NCBI GenBank assembly: GCA_963676435.2
Contig: CAXXOZ010000015.1
Location: 1 to 62,183, forward strand
Reading direction: 5' to 3'
Source: CAXXOZ01 sp963676435
Lineage (GTDB): Bacteria > Bacillota > Clostridia > Lachnospirales > Lachnospiraceae
Length of the DNA stretch: 62,183 nucleotides
Part shown: one piece after another, positions 52,911 to 61,366 of the stretch
How the letters are laid out: each line of letters starts with the position of its first letter
Numbering within the stretch: the stretch's first letter is position 1
Program-made: the position numbers and the translations under genes
Notes under the pieces: model-generated
Databases searched by the model: none
Told to the model about the DNA's origin: nothing
What the model saw: only the letters and a program-made list of their open reading frames with translations

Positions 52911-54588
52911 GATAGTGTAAATTTACTGTAGGATTTAATTGGACAGAGATTCCCCTTGATGTGTTTCAGACTTAGCTTCTGTTCACACTATACATATATT
53001 TCTTACTTTTTACAATCCCCAAATGTGATGTTTGAAATATGCTATCTTTTTAACTTCTGGAAAAGGAATACTGTGGGTCATTCTTTCTAAATATCTTTGT
53101 TCTTCTTTTAATCTTGTTCTTTCGGCTTTAAACATTTCGCAACTCATACATATTATCTCTTCTTCTGCACCTGCAGCCAATTGTAATTCCTGTTTTTGCA
53201 TTCTTACAAGCTCTAACATATTTCCTTTGTTTGCTTTATATATTCGTAGTTTCGACATTTGATTAACACCGTGTCTGCTCCACCCTAATGGTCTAGAACT
53301 CATTCTGTCCGAATAAATATGACTTACATGACCTTCTGCACTACAACCCACCTGTGAATCTTTGTTAATTCCACCTCTTATTATACCATTCCAATTACCG
53401 AGAATATATAACATACAGGTTTCAACTTTTTTTCTCTGACTTTCTGTTTCTGTTACATTTAAAATTTTTTCAAATGTTGCCTGTGCCATCCATTTAACTC
53501 TTTTATTGATTGCTCGATATATTTCACTTCTAGCATCTAAAGCTGAATCCATAAGATGTGAAGTTGCTTTTATAATGTATTTTTGCATATGAAATTTGTC
53601 CAATACAAAAATAGATCCTGAAATCCACTTCCTTCCTGTCTTAATCCAATTAGCACCATCCCCATTAATATATATATGCTTGATTTTACTTATATCATAA
53701 GTCGACTGTATATAATCGTATATTTCTCTCCAAAACTGTTCCACTCCTTTACTTCCTTCATAAATCCCACCAAAATATTTAGGATTTATCAACTTCATCC
53801 TTTGACTTTTAGGTGCATCAGGTTCAATTCCTTCATATACGTAGGCTAGTTTTGGCATACTTGTATTTGATCTTGGTTTTTCAATGTCTCCCTTACTTTC
53901 CAAATATTGTAGGGAAACGTGGTCTTCATCCGCATCTATATATAGATAATCCACTTGCTTCTTATGCACGGCTTCATTATTTTCCTGATAAAACTTCAGA
54001 CTATGAATCTTATTCTTAACTGTTTGTTTACTTACAGTATCTGAAAGACTAACATTTATTCCACCTTTTCGGTAACTGCTATCTACAGCTTCTTCAAGCA
54101 TTTGCGCCTCTGCATCCTCAGTCATTCTCGTATGACTTTCCAGTCCCATGACTTTATCTAGCAGATACTCGCAGATTCCAGATTCTTTATTTTTAAACAG
54201 TGTTTTATGATACTTAACTGTTCCAAGGCTTGTAATTAATGATGTTTCATCTTTTCTGCTAATTACCCATCCTGACTTTCGCAGACCACTTTTACGTAGT
54301 TCTTCATCCATGCTCTCTAAAGTTTCTTTAATAATATCTAAACCTAACCTTACAACTGAATCTGTAACACCATAAATAAACTCAGCCTGCTTTTCAGGTT
54401 TATTTATAAAATCTTCTAACACTTTACCTAATTTTTTTACCCCAACTTCTTCAAACTGTTGTATACTTTTAATCATAGAGAACACCCATCCTTTGCGTTT
54501 TATTTTTATTCGCATTTAAATCTTAACACAAAGAAGGTGTTCTCTATTGTTTTTTTCAATTAATATCCTACAAAATTTTTACCCTAGC
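52911..54588 (-). mobile_element. ISLre2-family insertion sequence, 1678 bp, intact
   Basis: Flanked by the 9-bp direct repeat GAGATTTGA (52902-52910 and 54589-54597), the size known for ISLre2. The ends GATAGTGTAAATTT and, on the other strand, GCTAGGGTAAAAATTT are imperfect inverted repeats; 18 of the first 24 bases agree, including GTAGGAT. It encodes one UPF0236 transposase. Confidence 0.88.
53010..54476 (-). CDS. ISLre2-family (UPF0236) transposase
   Basis: About 488 residues beginning MIKSIQQFEEVGVKK. Features of UPF0236: DYLYIDADEDHVSLQ near 176, the Tyr-Ile-x-Gly-Asp-Gly segment (HIYINGDGANWI near 270) and CSAEGHVSHIYSDRMSSRPLGWS near 390-412. AAAGGATGGG lies upstream of the ATG at 54476; a 13-codon extension to 54515 is possible. 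The reading frame is intact. Confidence 0.9.
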   Translation of the reverse strand: MIKSIQQFEEVGVKKLGKVLEDFINKPEKQAEFIYGVTDSVVRLGLDIIKETLESMDEELRKSGLRKSGWVISRKDETSLITSLGTVKYHKTLFKNKESGICEYLLDKVMGLESHTRMTEDAEAQMLEEAVDSSYRKGGINVSLSDTVSKQTVKNKIHSLKFYQENNEAVHKKQVDYLYIDADEDHVSLQYLESKGDIEKPRSNTSMPKLAYVYEGIEPDAPKSQRMKLINPKYFGGIYEGSKGVEQFWREIYDYIQSTYDISKIKHIYINGDGANWIKTGRKWISGSIFVLDKFHMQKYIIKATSHLMDSALDARSEIYRAINKRVKWMAQATFEKILNVTETESQRKKVETCMLYILGNWNGIIRGGINKDSQVGCSAEGHVSHIYSDRMSSRPLGWSRHGVNQMSKLRIYKANKGNMLELVRMQKQELQLAAGAEEEIICMSCEMFKAERTRLKEEQRYLERMTHSIPFPEVKKIAYFKHHIWGL

Positions 54589-54636
54589 GAGATTTGATAT
54601 GATCAAATCTCATTCATATAAAACATTTTTTTAAAC

Positions 54637-55026
54637 TCACTTAATCAATTCAAGATTCCTCATAACTTCAAACAATTTATCAATATCTATTGGTTTTGTA
54701 GCATATGCGTCTGCTCCTTTTTCAAAGGCCTCATCGACAACTTCTGTTTCTGCCAGAGCTGTTACCATTATTATTTTTGTACCTTTTTTTATTTTGTTCT
54801 GCTTTTCAATATCTCTAACAGTTTTTAGCACTTGTATTCCGTCTGCTTTTGGCATCATTATATCTAAACATATCAAATCATAACAAGATTTTTCTTTTAT
54901 TGAAAGCAAAACCGCATCAATGGCTTCAATACCATTTACCACCATATCACATTCACCGAATTCACTTAACACTTTAAATAATAGTTTTCTACTGACCATA
55001 TCATCTTCTGCTATAAGTATTTTCAT
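54637..55026 (-). CDS. Stand-alone response regulator receiver protein
   Basis: 129 residues, a single receiver domain: acidic pair Glu7-Asp8 and Asp9, phospho-acceptor Asp55 (CLDIMMPK), Thr and Lys (MVTALAE, ATKPID). It has no output domain, like CheY. It is the last gene of the chemotaxis-type operon, 12 bases after the hybrid kinase, so it is the likely phosphate acceptor for that kinase or for CheA. Confidence 0.92.
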   Translation of the reverse strand: MKILIAEDDMVSRKLLFKVLSEFGECDMVVNGIEAIDAVLLSIKEKSCYDLICLDIMMPKADGIQVLKTVRDIEKQNKIKKGTKIIMVTALAETEVVDEAFEKGADAYATKPIDIDKLFEVMRNLELIK

Positions 55027-55038
55027 TATACAAACCTC

Positions 55039-57285
55039 CTATTTTTTGTTTTTTATCGATAAATTTATCATTTCCTTCAGCTTTTCAATTTTTTCTGGTA
55101 TTAATTCAAATTTTTCTTTTCTAATATCCAGCTCTATACCAAAGGCCAATAACTTTAAATCGTCCATTTCTGCCATATCAAAATAAGAAACCAGCTCATG
55201 AATCTTTTCTTCCATCTTGCCTATATTTGATTTTTCATAAAGCATTTTAGCTTCAGATATTATGATTTTAACATGTGAAATACTATAATAATTCTTCTTG
55301 TTTTTTATAGCTTTCTTAATTTTATTTGCAAACTCTGAAAGTTGAACTGGTTTAGAAATAAACATATCAAAATCATGTTTCATTATTTCGTCCTTATCAT
55401 TCTTTAAAGCTAATGCGGTCAATGCTATTATGGGAATATTTTTTCCATCCTTTTCTTTCCTAATTATATCTATAGCTTCTATACCACTCATAACAGGCAT
55501 TTGTATGTCCATTAGTATTAAATCATACTTCTTCTCTTTTTTAAATTTTTCTACCCCTTCTAGTCCATTAATTGCGATATCTACTTTAAATCCATCTATT
55601 TCCAACTGTTTTTTAATTACTTTTTGATTAATTAAATCATCTTCCACTAACAATATATGCCCAAAATTATTTTTAGTTCTATTTGCAATTTCTTTTTCAT
55701 TTTCGTATTTTAGAAAATATTTTTTTTCTTTATCATCTTTAATATCTTTAACTAACTCTGTAGTAATAGAAAAATAAAAATCGGATCCTTTATTTAAAAT
55801 ACTTTCGCATTTCATATCTCCACCAAGCTTTTGTGCAATATTTTTTGAAATTGCAAGCCCTAAACCTGTTCCACCTCTTTGTCTTGTAAAAGATCCATCG
55901 GCCTGAGTAAAACTTTCGAAAATTATTTCTTTAAAAGTATCACTAATCCCAATACCTGTATCAACTACATGAAAAGTAATTTCTGTTGTCACCTCGTCAA
56001 TAGGCTCATTTAAAATATTGATTTTCACGCTGCCTTTTTCAGTAAACTTTATGGCATTATCAACAAGGTTAGTTAAAACTTGTTTTAGCCTAACAGGATC
56101 GCTATAAATATAAAATCCTCCATCACTTATATTTTCAACTTCTAATAATAATTCTTTTTTAATTGCTTTTTGCTCATTTTCTCTTTTTATTTCATTTAAC
56201 AATTTATTTAAATCAAAATTTTTATAATGTAATTCAAATTTCCCTGCTTCAATTTTTGATATATCTAGTACACTATTAATTATATCAAGTAGATTTAAGC
56301 TTGAAAGTTTTACTGTATCTAAATTATCTTTTAATTCTTCATCTTTTATCTCTCGCCTGGTTAAGTCTATCATTCCAATAATACCATTTAAAGGTGTTCG
56401 AATTTCATGACTCATATTTGACAAAAATTCACTTTTAAGTCTGTTTGCTTCTTCTGCTTTATCCCTTGCATTTTTTATCCTTTTCTCATAATGAGTTTGT
56501 TCTGTTATATCATTAATAATTATTAAAGTTAAAACTTCTCCATATCGATGAATCTTTACAAAAGCAGTCTGATAATATTTTATTTCTTTATTATCTTTCA
56601 CCCAGTTCTCGACTCTTACTTTAATCATTTCTGTTATCTCTCTGTCTATATCATATTGAAAGATATTATTTCTAATGTTACAACGCTGACAAAATTCAGA
56701 TTCACCACAACTTGTTTCTAAACAATGGGAACATTGAATAATATTACCAACACATCTTTCTTTTTCTTCTAATTCCAAGTATTTAAAATTATTTTCTACG
56801 TATTTATTTGCATCAATAACCTTTCCCGCCCTATCAACAATCATGACACCTAAAGGTAAGGAGGAAAGTATCAATTCTAAATTTTTATTTTTTTCTATAT
56901 TATCATATTCAAGATTCCTAAGGTTAGTAACATCTCTAAAATTTATTATTATATTAATTTCACTATCTATTTTAATTTTAGAAATACTTGCTGAAATAAA
57001 TTTTTTCCTCTTTTTATTTAATTCTATATATGAACCCGAAAACAAACCTCTTGATTTACCAGTCTTTCTAACTTGATCTAATAATTTCATTATTACATAG
57101 CCATTTTCTTCTGTCTGGATATCAAATACCTCTCTAACATGAAGATTTGTTCCAACAAGACATCTTTTTTCAATGATTTCCATAGCCTTATTATTTATAA
57201 ACTCGACAATATTATACTCATTCAAGCATATAACTCCATCTCCAAGGGCTTCTAAAATTTTAAAATAATCAAGGTTCGTATTCAT
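55039..57285 (-). CDS. Hybrid sensor histidine kinase with cysteine-rich PAS domain
   Basis: 748 residues without membrane segments. Two PAS domains (about 1-125 and 132-265), HisKA with His293 in SHEIRTPLNG, a HATPase domain (Asn410, DTGIG at 442-446, GGTGLGL at 471-477), a receiver (Asp593, LMDIQMPVMSG) and a C-terminal helical segment of about 90 residues. The second PAS has Cys185, 188, 193, 199 and 202, a spacing that could hold metal, heme or a cluster. It sits in the same operon as cheB and cheR, suggesting a redox or metal input to a chemotaxis-like output (inference). Confidence 0.9.
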   Translation of the reverse strand: MNTNLDYFKILEALGDGVICLNEYNIVEFINNKAMEIIEKRCLVGTNLHVREVFDIQTEENGYVIMKLLDQVRKTGKSRGLFSGSYIELNKKRKKFISASISKIKIDSEINIIINFRDVTNLRNLEYDNIEKNKNLELILSSLPLGVMIVDRAGKVIDANKYVENNFKYLELEEKERCVGNIIQCSHCLETSCGESEFCQRCNIRNNIFQYDIDREITEMIKVRVENWVKDNKEIKYYQTAFVKIHRYGEVLTLIIINDITEQTHYEKRIKNARDKAEEANRLKSEFLSNMSHEIRTPLNGIIGMIDLTRREIKDEELKDNLDTVKLSSLNLLDIINSVLDISKIEAGKFELHYKNFDLNKLLNEIKRENEQKAIKKELLLEVENISDGGFYIYSDPVRLKQVLTNLVDNAIKFTEKGSVKINILNEPIDEVTTEITFHVVDTGIGISDTFKEIIFESFTQADGSFTRQRGGTGLGLAISKNIAQKLGGDMKCESILNKGSDFYFSITTELVKDIKDDKEKKYFLKYENEKEIANRTKNNFGHILLVEDDLINQKVIKKQLEIDGFKVDIAINGLEGVEKFKKEKKYDLILMDIQMPVMSGIEAIDIIRKEKDGKNIPIIALTALALKNDKDEIMKHDFDMFISKPVQLSEFANKIKKAIKNKKNYYSISHVKIIISEAKMLYEKSNIGKMEEKIHELVSYFDMAEMDDLKLLAFGIELDIRKEKFELIPEKIEKLKEMINLSIKNKK

Positions 57286-57289
57286 AAAA

Positions 57290-58297
57290 TCACCTCAGAT
57301 TCTTAATTAAAGTTTGGCCAACCATATCTAATGGCACCTGCTTTGAAATACCTCCAATTTCATAAGCTGATTTTGGCATTCCATATACAACAGACGACTT
57401 TTCATCCTGCCCTATAGTAAATGCTCCTTTTCTTTTCATCAAAGATACACCTTTTGCACCATCATATCCCATACCTGTTAATATTATCCCAATAGATTTC
57501 TCACCAACAATTTCTGCTATTGATTGAAAGAGAACATCAACTGATGGACAATGTCCATTAACTTTTTCCCCTTGAAAAACATTAACATAATATCCTTTTT
57601 CAGATTTTTTCAGCTTCATTTGTTTATCACCAGGTGCTAATAGTACATGATCTTTTTTTACTAAATCACCATTTTGCGCTTCTTTTACACTAAAATGTGT
57701 CTGATCATTTAATCTGTCAGCAAACATTTTAGAGAAACCTGGTGGTATATGCTGTACAATCAGAATACCAGGTAACCCAAGTGGCAACTGTTTTAATACA
57801 TTAAATATCGCTTCCGTTCCACCTGTTGATGCACCAATTCCTATAATATCGTGTTTTACAACTTTTCCAAATTTTGCATTATTATATATTTTATTTTCAG
57901 GAATTATAACTTTTGCTTTATAAGCCGCTTTAATTTTCCCAATAATATCCAATATGAATTCTTGCACACTATCCATAGAGGTTGAATCAGGTTTTTCAAC
58001 AAATTCAACTGCTCCAGCATCTAATGCATCAAAAACCTTTTCACTAAGTCCACTAATCACAATAACCGGAACCATATATTGGGGGAGTAATCTTTTAACA
58101 AATTCTATGCCATTCATTTTTGGCATTTCAATATCGCAGGTTACGACATCAGGTTCATATTCTAATATTTTATCTCTTGCATCATATGGGTCAACTGCCG
58201 CTGCAACTACTTGTATGTTTTTATCTGTATTTATGCCTTTTGACAAAATTTGTCTAAATACAGCGCTATCATCTACAATTAAGACTTTAATCGCCAT
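57290..58297 (-). CDS. cheB: Protein-glutamate methylesterase CheB
   Basis: About 335 residues: a receiver domain with phospho-Asp55 (CDIEMPK) and a methylesterase domain with the catalytic Ser in GASTGGTEA, His in HIPPGFSK and Asp in GMGYDGAKG. It demethylates and deamidates the chemoreceptor. The ATG at 58297 is preceded by GGAGG; a four-codon extension to 58309 overlaps that site. It follows cheR. Confidence 0.95.
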   Translation of the reverse strand: MAIKVLIVDDSAVFRQILSKGINTDKNIQVVAAAVDPYDARDKILEYEPDVVTCDIEMPKMNGIEFVKRLLPQYMVPVIVISGLSEKVFDALDAGAVEFVEKPDSTSMDSVQEFILDIIGKIKAAYKAKVIIPENKIYNNAKFGKVVKHDIIGIGASTGGTEAIFNVLKQLPLGLPGILIVQHIPPGFSKMFADRLNDQTHFSVKEAQNGDLVKKDHVLLAPGDKQMKLKKSEKGYYVNVFQGEKVNGHCPSVDVLFQSIAEIVGEKSIGIILTGMGYDGAKGVSLMKRKGAFTIGQDEKSSVVYGMPKSAYEIGGISKQVPLDMVGQTLIKNLR

Positions 58298-58308
58298 GCT
58301 TACCTCCA

Positions 58309-59124
58309 TTACATTTTTCTATAAATGGCTGGTTTTATAAATTTAAACTTAGTTTTTTCTTTATTGATACTTTCTGAGTGGCCAATAAATAAATATCCAC
58401 CGTATTCCATATTTTGATATATTTTTTCTACTAATTCATCCTTGGTTTTTTCGTCAAAATAGATCATTACATTTCTTAAAAAAACTACATGCATCTTCTT
58501 TTTAAAGGGAAAATATTTTTCTGTAAGGTTAAATTGTCTAAAAATCACCTGTTTTTTTAGTGCTTCAATTATTTCAAAATCACCATTTTTTGCTTTTTTA
58601 AAATAATTTTGTATCCAAATTCGAGGAATCTTTGCAACTTCTTCTTTTTTATAAATTCCTAATTTAGCTTTGTTTAGTGCATTTAGAGATATGTCTGTTG
58701 CAAGAAGCTTTTTATCCCAAAGATTTTCTTCATTTTTAAAAAAGTCTGATAAAATCATCGCTAAAACATATGCTTCTTCTCCTGTGGAGCTGGCTGCACA
58801 CCATATTCTTATATCCTTATTTTTAACATTGGCCTTTAAAAATGGCAAAACATCTTTATTAAAATAATCAAAGTGTTCAGGCTCTCTTAAAAAATATGTA
58901 TGGTTTGTTGAAATTTTATTTACCAAAGAAATTAAGTCATCAATATTATGGGATTTCTTTAAAAAATTATAGTATGACATAAAATCCTTGAATCCACTAC
59001 TAATAATCAAGCTGCTTAAACGACCCTCAAGTAATGTTTTTTTGCCTGAAGAAATATTTATCCCGCTTTTTTCTTTTATAAAAGAAGATATTAATACAAA
59101 TTCTTCATCTTTTATTTCTAACAT
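58309..59124 (-). CDS. cheR: Chemotaxis protein methyltransferase CheR
   Basis: 271 residues. An N-terminal helical domain (ISSFIKEKSGINISSGKKTLLEGRL) is followed by the SAM-binding fold: STNHTYFLREPEHFDYF near 89, WCAASSTGEEAYVLAM near 110 and the FRQFNLTEKYFPFKKKMHVVFLRNVMIYF segment. It methylates glutamates of the receptor encoded upstream, 17 bases away. Confidence 0.95.
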   Translation of the reverse strand: MLEIKDEEFVLISSFIKEKSGINISSGKKTLLEGRLSSLIISSGFKDFMSYYNFLKKSHNIDDLISLVNKISTNHTYFLREPEHFDYFNKDVLPFLKANVKNKDIRIWCAASSTGEEAYVLAMILSDFFKNEENLWDKKLLATDISLNALNKAKLGIYKKEEVAKIPRIWIQNYFKKAKNGDFEIIEALKKQVIFRQFNLTEKYFPFKKKMHVVFLRNVMIYFDEKTKDELVEKIYQNMEYGGYLFIGHSESINKEKTKFKFIKPAIYRKM

Positions 59125-59141
59125 TCATTTTTCTCCCAATT

Positions 59142-60839
59142 TCAGTATTTTTCGAATTCGTCGTCACTAAGAGATATTTTTTTCTTTTCTTTAATATTGT
59201 TATTTAATTCATTTTCTGAACTCATACTATCTAACATTTTTAACACGTCAGGATTTATCTTTTCATTATTTGCGGACATTGGTTTAGTGTTCTTTTTTAG
59301 TTTAAATGTATCAACTTGTGATTTTAACATTTCCGATTGGCCAGAAAGTTCCTCACTTGCTGCTGCTGTCTCCTGGGCTGTAGCACTAGTTGTTTGTACT
59401 ACATCGGAAATTTGCATGATGCCTTGATTTATCTGTTCAATACCTATAGCTTGTTCATTTGATGCTGAAGCTATTTGTGCCACTAATTCATTTACTTCCA
59501 TTGTTCCTTCTACTATCTTATTCAATGCTTCTGCTGTATCATTTGCAATTTTAGTTCCATCTTCTACTTTTTCAATAGAATCTCCAATCATTGATGTTGT
59601 TTCACTTGCTGCTGCTGCACTTCTAGCTGCAAGGTTTCTTACCTCTTCAGCTACAACCGCAAATCCTTTTCCGTGTTGTCCTGCTCTTGCCGCCTCAACA
59701 GCAGCATTCAAAGCCAAAATATTAGTTTGGAATGCAATATCATCGATAACCTTAATTATTTTAGATATTTTCTTGGAGGAATCATTTATTTCTGCCATTG
59801 CTTTAAGCATATCTGCCATTTCCTCATTTCCTCTTGTTGCAAACTTTTTAGATGAACCTGAAACTTCTTCTGCTTTTTCAGCTTTTTCGGCATTATTCCT
59901 TGTTTGTGAAGAAATTTCTTCAATACTTGCCGTAAGTTCTTCAATTGAGCTTGCCTGTTCTGTAGCACCTTCTGATAAAGACATACTTGAATCTGATACC
60001 TGTCTTGAGCCAGCTGCTACCTGCTCAGATGCAGCATTAATATTTGTCATTACCTCATTAATCTTTCCAGTCATATCTCTAAAACTATCTGCTAATTCTC
60101 CCATCTCATCTTTAGAAACTACATCGATTTGAATGTCTAAGTTTCCTTTTGCGATTTCTTCAGAAGCTTTAACTAATTTTTTTATTGGTTTCTTAATCAT
60201 ATTACTAATAAAGACTCCTGATATTATTGATAGAATAACACCACCAATAACAAGAATAAACATTATTAACGATGATCTTGATGTAGTAGACTCATTCTCA
60301 GACTGTGTAATAGCAGCCTTTTCAATTTTGATTTCTATTATTCTTTCAAAGTCTGCTTCTATCTGAGTCCTTATATCATTTCCTTCCCCATATACAATTT
60401 CTCTTGCTGATTCAAAATCACCATTTCTAACCATAGTTATTATTTCTTCAACTAAAGCATCATACATTTCTTTATTATTTAAAACATCATCAACTAGACC
60501 TTGACCTTCTTCAGTTAAAAGAGTTGTTTGAAAGCTTCCAAAACTGGTGTCAAATTCTGTGTTTCTTTCTAAAATCTTTTTTTCATATTCATCTATTTCT
60601 TCCTGACTTGTTGCCAATAATAAATCTTTTACATTGCCTCTCATTCGTTGATATGATTCTATAAATTCAGCCATTTCCGCAAGGGGTATTGTCATTTTAT
60701 TATACATTTCAGTATTAGCTGTAGACATTCTATTTATATTTAATATCCCTACAACTCCTATAGCACCAGCTATAACAGCTACAAGTATAAAACCTATTAT
60801 CAATTTTGCTCCAACTTTTAAATTCTTATACATTCCCAT
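59142..60839 (-). CDS. Methyl-accepting chemotaxis protein
   Basis: 565 residues. Membrane helices at about 10-30 and 190-210 flank a four-helix-bundle sensor (4HB_MCP). HAMP follows (about 212-265), then the signalling domain with the hairpin tip GKGFAVVAEEVRNLAARSAAA near 395-415. The C-terminus is charged and lacks a CheR-docking NWxxF pentapeptide. The adaptation enzymes in the same operon imply methylation of this receptor. Confidence 0.95.
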   Translation of the reverse strand: MGMYKNLKVGAKLIIGFILVAVIAGAIGVVGILNINRMSTANTEMYNKMTIPLAEMAEFIESYQRMRGNVKDLLLATSQEEIDEYEKKILERNTEFDTSFGSFQTTLLTEEGQGLVDDVLNNKEMYDALVEEIITMVRNGDFESAREIVYGEGNDIRTQIEADFERIIEIKIEKAAITQSENESTTSRSSLIMFILVIGGVILSIISGVFISNMIKKPIKKLVKASEEIAKGNLDIQIDVVSKDEMGELADSFRDMTGKINEVMTNINAASEQVAAGSRQVSDSSMSLSEGATEQASSIEELTASIEEISSQTRNNAEKAEKAEEVSGSSKKFATRGNEEMADMLKAMAEINDSSKKISKIIKVIDDIAFQTNILALNAAVEAARAGQHGKGFAVVAEEVRNLAARSAAAASETTSMIGDSIEKVEDGTKIANDTAEALNKIVEGTMEVNELVAQIASASNEQAIGIEQINQGIMQISDVVQTTSATAQETAAASEELSGQSEMLKSQVDTFKLKKNTKPMSANNEKINPDVLKMLDSMSSENELNNNIKEKKKISLSDDEFEKY

Positions 60840-60850
60840 TTATCTACCTC

Positions 60851-61348
60851 CTATTCATTTGCAATTTTTAGTTCTTCTACTTCATCTTCGTTTAAAAGTT
60901 TTTCACAATCTAATATCAAAATAACTACTTCTCCATTTTTAGCTATACTTTTTATATATTTTTTTCCATCTTTATTGATGCTCGGAGGTGGCACTATGTT
61001 TTCATCATCAATTTTCATCACTTCTGCTACTTCATCCACTATGATTCCAATCGATAAATCTTCTACTTCAACTACAATTATGCAGGTTCTATCATTATAA
61101 TCTTTTGGTTCTTTTTTAAACTTTAATCTAATATCCATTACTGGAATTATTTTACCTCTGAGATTTATTATTCCTTTAATAAAATCAGGTAGCTCTGGTA
61201 CAATTGTTATTGGTTGAATGCCTATTATTTCTGTTACATAAATAATGTCTATCCCAAAATTTTCACTACCTAGAGAAAATGTTAAAAACTTCCCCTTTTG
61301 AGTGTCCTCTTCTAATTCGTCCATTACTTCATTAATAATATCACTCAT
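60851..61348 (-). CDS. cheW: Chemotaxis coupling protein CheW
   Basis: 165 residues of a single CheW/SH3-like domain (FLTFSLGSENFGIDIIYVTEII ... LPDFIKGIINLRGKIIPVMDIR), which bridges receptor and CheA. It lies between cheA and the receptor gene, with AGGTGAAG before the ATG. Confidence 0.94.
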   Translation of the reverse strand: MSDIINEVMDELEEDTQKGKFLTFSLGSENFGIDIIYVTEIIGIQPITIVPELPDFIKGIINLRGKIIPVMDIRLKFKKEPKDYNDRTCIIVVEVEDLSIGIIVDEVAEVMKIDDENIVPPPSINKDGKKYIKSIAKNGEVVILILDCEKLLNEDEVEELKIANE

Positions 61349-61366
61349 ATATCTTCACCTTTCCAG

